Origin: Streptomyces sp. 3214.6
Lineage (GTDB): Bacteria; Actinomycetota; Actinomycetes; Streptomycetales; Streptomycetaceae
Direction of reading: 5' to 3'
DNA length: 64,000 bases
Assembly: GCF_900129855.1 (NCBI RefSeq)
Contig: NZ_LT670819.1
Span: 6,386,001 to 6,450,000 of the forward strand
Both the position numbers and the translations under genes were made by a program. Positions 24,521 to 31,541 of the stretch are shown here, in pieces; position 1 is the first letter of the stretch; every line of letters begins with the position of its first letter. The notes beneath the pieces were generated by a model that saw nothing but the letters and a program-made list of their open reading frames with translations, ran no database searches and had not been told where the DNA came from.

Positions 24521-26629
24521 ATGACCGCGCCACCCGGAGAGGAACTCGCCCGGCTCGCCGCGCTGCACGGCGTCGGCACGTCCTACCAGCCCTCCCCGGA
24601 CCGTACGGTCACGGCCTCGGCCGCCGCCGTCACCCGCGCCCTGGCCGCCCTCGGCGTCGGCGCGGACACCCCGCAGGCCGTCCGAGCCGCGCTCGCCGCC
24701 CGGGAACGGGAACTGCGCGAGCGACTGCTGCCGCCGACGGTGGTGTGCTGGAGCGGCAGCCCGTGCGAGGCGCTCACCGCCCTCCCCGAGGGCAGCCGAC
24801 TCGACGTCGAGACCGAGCAGGGCGAGAGCCACCACGCGATCGGCCACGCGATCGGCCAAGCGATCGACCACGCGATCGATCAACTCCCGCTCGGGGTCCA
24901 CCAGTTGACGGTCACCGCACCCGACGGGCGGACCGGCGGCGCCCACCTCGTCGTCGCCCCGCCCCGCCTGCCCACGCCCGCGCCCACGGGACGCTCGTAC
25001 GGACTCCTCGTCCAGCTGTACTCCCTCCTCTCCCGCCGCTCCTGGGGCATGGGCGACCTCGGCGACCTCGGCGAGCTGACCGCCTGGGCCGGACGGGCGC
25101 TCGGCGCCGGGTTCGTGCAGGTCAACCCGTTGCACGCGGCCGTGCCCGGCGCCCCGACCGACCCCTCGCCCTACCGGCCCTCCTCGCGCCGCTTCCCCGA
25201 TCCGGTGCACTTGCGCGTCGAGGACGTCCCCGAGTACGCGTACCTCGTCCAGGAGCAGGCCGACCGGATGGGATCGCTGTCCGAGCGCGCCGGGCGGTTG
25301 CGGGAAACCGTGCTGGAAAAAGGGGAGTTGATCGACCGGGACGCCGTGTGGGAGCTCAAGCGGGAGGCCCTGGAACTTCTCGCCCGAATGCCGCTCGGGC
25401 CCGGCCGGCGCGCCGCCTACTGCGACTTCCTCGCCGAGCAGGGCCAGGCCCTGGAGGACCACGCCACCTGGTGCGCTCTCGCCGAGGTGCACGGACCGCG
25501 GTGGCGGCAGTGGCCGTCCGGTCTGCGTGACCCGCGCTCCGCCGAGACGGACCGCGCCCGCGGGGAGTTGATGGACCGCGTCGACTTCCACTCCCGTCTC
25601 GCCTGGCTCACCGACACCCAGCTCACCGCCGTCCAGCGCGCCGCGCGCGAGGCGGGCATGCCCGTCGGGATCGTCCACGACCTGGCGGTCGGCGTGCATC
25701 CCGAGGGCGCCGACGCGTGGGCGCAGCAGGAGTACTTCGCGGCCGGGATGTCGGTCGGCGCCCCGCCGGACGCCTTCAACGCCCGCGGCCAGGACTGGGG
25801 CCTGCCGCCCTGGCGCCCCGACCGGCTGGCCGCGTCCGGCTACGCCCCCTACCGGCGACTGCTCAGGGCCCTCTTCCGCTACGCCGGGGCCCTGCGCATC
25901 GATCACGTCATGGGCCTGTTCCGCCTCTGGTGGGTCCCGCAGGGCGAACCGCCCACGGAGGGCACATACGTCCGTTACGACGCCGAGGCCATGCTCGCCG
26001 TCCTGGTGCTGGAGGCCTCGCGGGCCGGTTCGGTGGTGATCGGCGAGGACCTCGGCACCGTCGAGCCGGGCGTCCGGGAGGCGCTGCGTGAACGCGGGGT
26101 GCTCGGCACGTCCGTCCTGTGGTTCGAGCGGGACTGGGACGGCGACGGACGCCCGCTGCCCCCCGACCGCTGGCGCGCCGACTGCCTGGCGACCGCCACC
26201 ACCCACGACCTGCCGTCCACCGCCGCCCGCCTCACCGGCGAGCACGTCGAACTCCGCGACCGGCTGGGCCTGTTGACCCGGCCCCTGGAGGAAGAGCGCG
26301 CCGAGGCGGCCAATGACACGGCGGAGTGGCTGGCCCTGCTCACCCGCCTCGGACTGCTGGCCGGCACCGGCGGCGGCAGCGACCGCGCCTCGGAGGAGGC
26401 CCAGGTCCAGGCCGTCCACCGGTTCCTGGCGAGCACCCCCGCCCGCATGATCGGCGTCTGGCTCCCGGACGGCGTCGGCGACCGCCGCCCGCAGAACCTC
26501 CCCGGCACCTGGGACCAGTACCCGAACTGGCGTCTGCCGATCGCGGACGCGGACGGCCGTCCCGTCACCCTGGAACAGCTCGCGGCCTCGCCGCGACTGC
26601 GGGCGCTGATCGACGTCCTGCGGGGGTAG
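24521..26629 (+). CDS. malQ: 4-alpha-glucanotransferase
   Basis: A 702-residue GH77 amylomaltase. It moves alpha-1,4-glucan segments between chains in maltodextrin and glycogen metabolism. The catalytic regions are visible: the nucleophile Asp in ALRIDHVMGLFRLWWVP, the acid/base Glu in VVIGEDLGTVEPGVRE and the third Asp in TTHDLPSTAARL. SPYRPSSRRFPDPVHL and PDAFNARGQDWGLPPW are further family blocks. The roughly 150-residue N-terminal extension (with repeated IGHAIGQAIDHAID) is normal for the long actinobacterial form. ATG 24521 follows the small peptide gene by two bases. Confidence 0.95.
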   Translation: MTAPPGEELARLAALHGVGTSYQPSPDRTVTASAAAVTRALAALGVGADTPQAVRAALAARERELRERLLPPTVVCWSGSPCEALTALPEGSRLDVETEQGESHHAIGHAIGQAIDHAIDQLPLGVHQLTVTAPDGRTGGAHLVVAPPRLPTPAPTGRSYGLLVQLYSLLSRRSWGMGDLGDLGELTAWAGRALGAGFVQVNPLHAAVPGAPTDPSPYRPSSRRFPDPVHLRVEDVPEYAYLVQEQADRMGSLSERAGRLRETVLEKGELIDRDAVWELKREALELLARMPLGPGRRAAYCDFLAEQGQALEDHATWCALAEVHGPRWRQWPSGLRDPRSAETDRARGELMDRVDFHSRLAWLTDTQLTAVQRAAREAGMPVGIVHDLAVGVHPEGADAWAQQEYFAAGMSVGAPPDAFNARGQDWGLPPWRPDRLAASGYAPYRRLLRALFRYAGALRIDHVMGLFRLWWVPQGEPPTEGTYVRYDAEAMLAVLVLEASRAGSVVIGEDLGTVEPGVREALRERGVLGTSVLWFERDWDGDGRPLPPDRWRADCLATATTHDLPSTAARLTGEHVELRDRLGLLTRPLEEERAEAANDTAEWLALLTRLGLLAGTGGGSDRASEEAQVQAVHRFLASTPARMIGVWLPDGVGDRRPQNLPGTWDQYPNWRLPIADADGRPVTLEQLAASPRLRALIDVLRG

Positions 26630-26676
26630 GACCACGCGTCGGGCGCCGCCCAGCACACGGCGCCGCGGCCGAGGAC

Positions 26677-27084
26677 TCATCGGTCATGTCCGGTCCGGCC
26701 GCGTCTGGTCAGCAGGGCCAGCGCCGCCAACAGCACGCACCCTGCGGCTTCGACAGCGAGGGTGGGCTTGACCAGGTTCGCGTCGAGAGTCTCCTGGAAC
26801 CCGAAGAGACCGGCGGTGAGGCTGACGATCAGGGCCGCCAGGGTGCCGGCCGTGAAGAGCGCTCCCAGCGTCGCGAGGACGGGCAGGAGGCGCGTGGGTG
26901 TGATCAGCAGCGACAGCGCGAGCAGCCCGGCCCCGATCGCGTTGAGCAGGAACAGCGGGCCGATCATGTCCAGATGGCGGTAGCCGTCGTACCAGAGGCG
27001 CAGGTGGATCGCGCCCATGGCCGCGACCGTTCCCGCCGCGGCCGACCGGAGGGCGACGAGCGCGATCGTGCGCTCAGTAGCCAT
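26677..27084 (-). CDS. small four-helix membrane protein
   Basis: A 135-residue protein with four hydrophobic helices (about residues 10-28, 38-58, 65-90 and 105-125). No motif is recognised. Its ATG overlaps the end of the cupredoxin-like lipoprotein gene by eleven bases, so the two are made together. Given the neighbouring ECF sigma/anti-sigma pair on the other strand, it may belong to an envelope or redox response, which is inference. Confidence 0.75.
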   Translation of the reverse strand: MATERTIALVALRSAAAGTVAAMGAIHLRLWYDGYRHLDMIGPLFLLNAIGAGLLALSLLITPTRLLPVLATLGALFTAGTLAALIVSLTAGLFGFQETLDANLVKPTLAVEAAGCVLLAALALLTRRGRTGHDR

Positions 27085-27553
27085 TGCCGTTGGTCGTGTT
27101 GGTGCCGTGGCCCGTCGAGGCGGTGCCGCCCACGGTGAGCTCGGTCTTCATGCCGAGGTCCTTGTGGCCGTCGACGGGGCAGTAGACCTGGAACCGGCCG
27201 TTCTTCAGCGAGACGGTGAGGTTCGCCGACTCTCCGGGCGCCAGCGTCCGCGTCCGCTGTTCCGTCCCGGAACCCTCGATCTCCATGGCGTGGTCGTGAT
27301 GGCCGTCGTTGTGGACGACGAACGTGTACGTGCCCGCCTTCAACGTCCTCGTGGACAGCTCCATCCTGAAGTCGACCAGCTTCACGGTCACCCGGCCGGC
27401 CGCCGGCTTGCCACTCTGGTCCGGGGCCGACGGTGACGAGCCACCCCCGCCTCCGCCTCCGCCCCCGCACGCCACGAGGAGGCCCGCCAGTGCCCCGGCG
27501 GCCAGCCCGGGCCCGGCGGTCCTGCGCACGAATGTCATGAGCGTCGTCGCCAT
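27074..27553 (-). CDS. cupredoxin-like lipoprotein
   Basis: A 159-residue secreted protein. The signal peptide ends LAGLLVAC followed by a run of nine Gly, so Cys is probably lipidated. The mature domain is a cupredoxin fold: VTVKLVDFRMELS, HNDGHHDHAMEI (first copper His region), and the loop VYCPVDGHKDLGM with the Cys-x4-His-x4-Met spacing of type I copper sites. It therefore probably binds copper and moves electrons or senses redox state outside the cell. ATG 27553 follows GGAGGG. It diverges from an ECF sigma gene 91 bp away. Confidence 0.82.
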   Translation of the reverse strand: MATTLMTFVRRTAGPGLAAGALAGLLVACGGGGGGGGGSSPSAPDQSGKPAAGRVTVKLVDFRMELSTRTLKAGTYTFVVHNDGHHDHAMEIEGSGTEQRTRTLAPGESANLTVSLKNGRFQVYCPVDGHKDLGMKTELTVGGTASTGHGTNTTNGNGY

Positions 27554-27644
27554 GTCTCGGCCCTCCGTGAGAAATCGTTCCTGACCAGACATACGGACGG
27601 ACCACGCCAGGAGATTGCCCACAAGGAAGTCGGAGAATGGGGAT

Positions 27645-28283
27645 ATGGTCCCGCGGGGAACGGGGGGAATCCGTTCGGCGAGGTTCGCCGTATCCACTGG
27701 TATGCGGAGATTGGGCCTACCACTCGGCCGGCTCTCGGACGAGGCGCTGCTCGCGGGAATGGCGACCGGTGCCCCGGAGATCGCCCTCGCGTTCGTCCGC
27801 CGGTTCCAGCGGATGGTCTTCGGCATCGCGGTCGCGGTCGTCGACGACCCCCAGCTCGCCGAGGACATCGCCCAGCAGGCCTTCGAAAGGGCGTGGCGTC
27901 ATGCGCAGGTCTACGACTCCCGGCGTGGATCGGTGAAGACCTGGCTGGCGACCATCACGCACAACCTGGCGATCGACGCCGTCCGGGCGCGCAAGGCGAC
28001 CCCGGTGGCCCCCGAGGACCTCGACGCCCTGCTCGGCATCGTGACCCGGACGCCCGAACAGTCGGCACTGGCCGACGAGACGGCGTCCCGGATCAGGGCC
28101 GCGGTGGCGGACCTGCCGCGCCAGCAGGCGCGCGCCGTGGTCATGGCCGGGATCTACGGGATGACCGCACGACAGATCTCCGAGTTCGAGGGGATCCCCC
28201 TGGGCACGGCGAAGACACGGATCAGGACGGCGATGGGAAAACTACGGACGGTTCTGGGACCCGAGCGAGCCGATCATGACTGA
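27645..28283 (+). CDS. ECF-type RNA polymerase sigma factor
   Basis: A sigma-70 family factor of about 212 residues. Region 2 is FVRRFQRMVFGIAVAVVDDPQLAEDIAQQAFERAW with RGSVKTWLATITHNLAIDAVR; region 4 is LPRQQARAVVMAGIYGMTARQISEFEGIPLGTAKTRIRTAMGKLR. The stop overlaps the following zinc anti-sigma gene by eight bases, so the pair is co-translated at matched levels. ATG 27645 has a weak GGAG upstream; ATG 27702 would give a more usual ECF N-terminus. The divergent cupredoxin/membrane-protein genes are plausible targets. Confidence 0.9.
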   Translation: MVPRGTGGIRSARFAVSTGMRRLGLPLGRLSDEALLAGMATGAPEIALAFVRRFQRMVFGIAVAVVDDPQLAEDIAQQAFERAWRHAQVYDSRRGSVKTWLATITHNLAIDAVRARKATPVAPEDLDALLGIVTRTPEQSALADETASRIRAAVADLPRQQARAVVMAGIYGMTARQISEFEGIPLGTAKTRIRTAMGKLRTVLGPERADHD

Positions 28284-29013
28284 CAGGGACTGCGCGTGGC
28301 TGAGGGCCGTCGCCGACGAGCTGGCGTTGGGCATCCTCCCCGGTCAGGAGCGCGCCGAGGCGATCGCCCACCTGGACCGCTGCCCCGTCTGCCGGGAGCA
28401 CGTGGAGCAGCTGACGCTCGTCGGAGACGGACTGCTCTCCCTCCTTCCGGACAGCGAGCCGCCCGTCGGCTTCGAGACCCGGGTGACGGAACGGCTGGGC
28501 CTGAACCGGCCGGCGCGCCGACGGCGACCACGGGCCGGCGTGGCGGTCGCGGCCGCCGCCGCGATCGCCCTCGGGTTCGGCTTCGGCGGCTGGGCCGTCG
28601 GTACGGCCATCGAGGGAGCGTCGGCTCCCTCCTCGCGGAGTTCGCAGCCGCCCGGCTCGGAGCACGGCCTGGTCGCGGCGTCCTTGCTGACCCCCGACCA
28701 CCGCCCGGTCGGCCGGATCTTCGCCTACACCGAATCCCCGGGCTGGGTCTACATGTCGGTCCACCTCGGCCGGGCCGAGGGCGGGTCCCGGGCCACGGGC
28801 TCGGGCGACGGATATCCGGAGGCCGTGAAGGTCAGCTGCCGACTGGAGCGTACGGACGGCACCTCGGTCCGCATCGGGGAGTTCTCCCTCGACGACGCCG
28901 GCCAGGGTTACTGGGGAGCCCCCATGCGTGTCGACCCGGGCACGGTGTCGGGCGCCCGGCTGCTGGCCGCGGACGGCTCCGTGGTGGCCACGGCCCACTT
29001 CACGGGCGCGTGA
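28276..29013 (+). CDS. zinc-binding anti-sigma factor
   Basis: A 245-residue membrane-anchored anti-sigma factor. The ZAS motif AHLDRCPVC (His-x3-Cys-x2-Cys, about residues 33-41) is intact, followed by one membrane helix (about residues 85-105, VAVAAAAAIALGFGFGGWAVG) and an extracytoplasmic domain of about 135 residues. It should hold the upstream ECF sigma until a signal outside the cell, perhaps redox or metal stress, releases it. The ATG lies inside the last codons of the sigma gene. Confidence 0.88.
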   Translation: MTDRDCAWLRAVADELALGILPGQERAEAIAHLDRCPVCREHVEQLTLVGDGLLSLLPDSEPPVGFETRVTERLGLNRPARRRRPRAGVAVAAAAAIALGFGFGGWAVGTAIEGASAPSSRSSQPPGSEHGLVAASLLTPDHRPVGRIFAYTESPGWVYMSVHLGRAEGGSRATGSGDGYPEAVKVSCRLERTDGTSVRIGEFSLDDAGQGYWGAPMRVDPGTVSGARLLAADGSVVATAHFTGA

Positions 29014-29082
29014 TCGCGGCCCCGGCCCTCATACGGCACCCCGGGCGCGCGCCCTCCGACACCGTTCGCTAACTTGGGCACC

Positions 29083-29364
29083 GTGGACAAGAAGAACGCC
29101 CTGCGCGCCGGCGCCCTGGCCGCCGGTACGACGCTGATGATGCTGCTCATGTCGTCCCCCGCCCTCGCGCTGACCCGCGACGACGGCGACGACCCCGGCC
29201 CGGGTCTGAGCGTCGGCGAGACGCTGGGCCTCTACGTCCTGGCCCCGATCGCGATCTTCGCGGCGATCGCCGGACTGGTGTGGGTCCTCGACCGGTCGAA
29301 GGACCGGGCCGACACCACCAGCTCCAACATCGCCGTCAAGGCCAAGGAGCAGGCCAAGGCCTAG
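29083..29364 (+). CDS. small single- or double-helix membrane protein
   Basis: A 93-residue protein: an N-terminal signal-like helix (ALAAGTTLMMLLMSSPALA, about residues 9-28), an acidic Asp/Gly/Pro stretch, a second helix (YVLAPIAIFAAIAGLVWVL, about 48-67) and a charged Lys/Ala tail. No family is recognised. GTG 29083 is taken as start since DKKNALR makes a natural basic signal start; TTG 29074 is possible. The stop codon lies within an 18-bp tandem repeat. Confidence 0.75.
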   Translation: MDKKNALRAGALAAGTTLMMLLMSSPALALTRDDGDDPGPGLSVGETLGLYVLAPIAIFAAIAGLVWVLDRSKDRADTTSSNIAVKAKEQAKA

Positions 29365-29386
29365 ACCTAGGCCAAGGCCTAGACCT
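29351..29386. repeat. 18-bp tandem duplication across a stop codon
   Basis: AGGCCAAGGCCTAGACCT is present twice head to tail (29351-29368, 29369-29386). The first copy contains the last codons and TAG stop of the small membrane protein gene. The unit is itself partly palindromic around AGGCCT. Confidence 0.92.
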
Positions 29387-29407
29387 GAGTCTGGGCTCGA
29401 CTTCTCT

Positions 29408-29470
29408 CCGAGGGCGTCGGCCTCACTCCCGTACGCGCATGCCGTACGTGGTTGAGGCCTGTGCCCTCGG
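29408..29470 (+). terminator. long imperfect hairpin downstream of the small membrane protein gene
   Basis: CCGAGGGC (29408-29415) and GGCCTCA (29419-29425) pair with TGAGGCC (29453-29459) and GCCCTCGG (29463-29470) around a 3x3 internal loop. The 27-base loop carries its own CGTACG...CGTACG hairpin. It probably ends the upstream transcript; no T run follows. Confidence 0.65.
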
Positions 29471-29555
29471 CGTGTTCCCGGGGGCGGGGGCCGGCCAGGC
29501 GCGGCTGCGGTAATTCCGTCGACAGGGCGCGAGCCCGGCTGGCAGGCTGCCGCAC

Positions 29556-29591
29556 ATGACCTACGGAATCGAGTTCCTCACCGCTCGGTGA
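29556..29591 (+). CDS. 11-residue leader frame overlapping the next start
   Basis: ATG 29556 opens MTYGIEFLTAR, ending at TGA 29589-29591, which overlaps the GTG start (29588) of the next gene in the GTGA arrangement typical of translational coupling. Only a weak GGCAGG precedes it. It is either a coupling leader or the original N-terminus of the next gene put out of frame. Confidence 0.4.
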   Translation: MTYGIEFLTAR

Positions 29592-31480
29592 GCGCCCAGG
29601 AAGAGCGCGCCGCACGTGCCGCGCTCCGCCTCCCGCCCGCCCTGTACGACCACGCCCTGCACCTGGTGCACGAGTCCCCGGACGGCCTCCCGTCCGGCCG
29701 CGGCTTCGACCTCCCCGACGTTCCCGACTCGCCCGCCCCGTCCGGCGAGGACAAGGCGCCGCTGTCCCGCCGGGAAGCGGCGGCCGTCATCGCGGAGGCG
29801 TTGCACCCCCTGCCGGACGACCCGGCCGCCCTGCACCGCCGTTTCGCGGAACTCGGCGTGTGGAGCTGTCACCGGTACCTGATCCGGTCCACCGTCGCCG
29901 ACCTGCCGCTCACCGCCGACCAGCACGCCGCCGCCCGCACCCTGGCCAGACGGCTGACCCGGACCGGCACCACCGTGCCCGCCGTCACCGTGGGCCTCGC
30001 CCTCCTCACCCGCCTCGGCGAGCCCGAGGACGTCCCGTATCTGTTCACCCTCGGCCTGCTCCGGTCGCTCCACGGCCCGGCGGTCCAGGCCCTCGACACG
30101 CTCGACCGGCGGTCCGCCGCCGTCGTCGACCTCGTGGTCTCCACCCGCCGCGCCGAACTGCGGTCGCTCGTCCGCGCCCTGGCGGTGGGGGACGGGCAGG
30201 CCGTCCGCAGGGAGCTGGTGGCCTTCCCCGCCGAACCCCGTCACCTCGGCCCCGCGACCGCCCGCCGTGTCGCGGAAGCCGCCCTGCTGCCCGACCTGCT
30301 CGCCGAACACCCCGCCGACACGGCCCTGCTCGCCCGGGCGGGCCGCCTCCTCGTCCGGATGACGTCCGCCCGCGACGAACCGACCGAGCTCCTCGCCTAC
30401 CGCGACGCGACAGGCGTGTACGAAACCGTCGTCAGCCGGGCCGGTCTCCTGCCCCCGACCCTTGAACACCACGCCATGCTTCTTTCCCTCGCCCTCGGCC
30501 TGAGCAGCGGAACCGGAGCGCTGCTCGACTGGCCCACCGGCTCCGGTCGCCGCGAGACACTCCTCGCCTCCCTCGGCCGACTGCTGGCCGAGCCCTCCTG
30601 GACCCGCCCGACCGACCTCGCCACGCATGCCACGCACGCCACGCACGACGCGCTCGAGACGGGCGCGGCGGCCCGACGGTTGTGGGCCGGCTGGATCCGC
30701 CGTACCGGGCGGCGGCCCTTCAGCCGCCCGGCCGGCGGCAGGCTGCGCATCGAGGTCGTGGCCGGCGACCCCGTGGACCGCGAACCCGTCGAGACCCGCA
30801 TCCTCCTCGACGGACGTCCGCTCGTCCCGGCCGTCTTCCCGCACGGCCCCGCGCACAGCCCCGAGCGTCTCCTGGACGACGGTCTGCTGCGGGCCGGTCC
30901 CGAGCCCCGCCGGGTGCAGCTCGCGGAGGCCTCCTGCACCGAGGGATGCTGTGGCGCGCTCCACGTCACCATCCGCCGCGACGGCGACCAGGTGGTGTGG
31001 GAGAACTGGCAGCGACCGGCCCTGCCGGGCGCCCGTGGGCCCGCGCCCGAACTGCCCGCGCGACGGTTCGACGCCGCCGCCTACGACGCGGAGATCGCCC
31101 GCGCCGAAGCGGACCGGGAGTGGTCCTGGCCGGCCCGCACCGTGGCCCGGCTGATCAAGGCGGGCCTGGCCGAACGGCCGGAGCTGCTCGCCCGGTGGGA
31201 CGCGCGCCCGGGTTGGACCGGCAGCGGCTTCCTCGACCCGGACACGGCCGTGGTGACCTTCTGGTACGCGCCGGGACTCGGCACCGGGAAAGCGGACGGC
31301 GACGCGCTCCAGTTCCGCTGGATCGTCCCGGACGACGGCGCCCCACCCGAGGCACAGGCGGCCGCCGCCCTGCACCGGCTGGCCGAGGAGGACCCGAGGA
31401 CCTACGCCCGCTTCAGCGGCGGCACCCGCGAACGCGCCGAACAACTCGGCTACCCCTGGCCGCCGGAAGACGGGATATGA
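29588..31480 (+). CDS. conserved hypothetical protein, 630 residues
   Basis: A large soluble protein without signal peptide or membrane helix. The first 350 residues are helical and HEAT-like in feel, rich in Ala/Leu/Arg. The C-terminal half has mixed structure with a CTEGCCGALHVTI motif (about residue 455), PARRFDAAAYDAEIARAE, and an acidic/aromatic end. A short ATHATHATH repeat occurs near residue 350. I recognise no family. The GTG start at 29588 has no good ribosome binding site and overlaps an 11-codon leader frame. It converges with pepN, with a strong hairpin between. Confidence 0.75.
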   Translation: MSAQEERAARAALRLPPALYDHALHLVHESPDGLPSGRGFDLPDVPDSPAPSGEDKAPLSRREAAAVIAEALHPLPDDPAALHRRFAELGVWSCHRYLIRSTVADLPLTADQHAAARTLARRLTRTGTTVPAVTVGLALLTRLGEPEDVPYLFTLGLLRSLHGPAVQALDTLDRRSAAVVDLVVSTRRAELRSLVRALAVGDGQAVRRELVAFPAEPRHLGPATARRVAEAALLPDLLAEHPADTALLARAGRLLVRMTSARDEPTELLAYRDATGVYETVVSRAGLLPPTLEHHAMLLSLALGLSSGTGALLDWPTGSGRRETLLASLGRLLAEPSWTRPTDLATHATHATHDALETGAAARRLWAGWIRRTGRRPFSRPAGGRLRIEVVAGDPVDREPVETRILLDGRPLVPAVFPHGPAHSPERLLDDGLLRAGPEPRRVQLAEASCTEGCCGALHVTIRRDGDQVVWENWQRPALPGARGPAPELPARRFDAAAYDAEIARAEADREWSWPARTVARLIKAGLAERPELLARWDARPGWTGSGFLDPDTAVVTFWYAPGLGTGKADGDALQFRWIVPDDGAPPEAQAAAALHRLAEEDPRTYARFSGGTRERAEQLGYPWPPEDGI

Positions 31481-31486
31481 CAGGCG

Positions 31487-31521
31487 CTGAGGGCGCCCGG
31501 TGCGACACCGGGCGCCCTCAG
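31487..31521. terminator. bidirectional terminator between hypothetical gene and pepN
   Basis: A perfect 16-bp stem (CTGAGGGCGCCCGGTG, 31487-31502, with its complement at 31506-31521) and a three-base loop CGA, between convergent stops at 31480 and 31542. Confidence 0.88.
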
Positions 31522-31541
31522 ACTCAGACTCGCGGAAGCGG

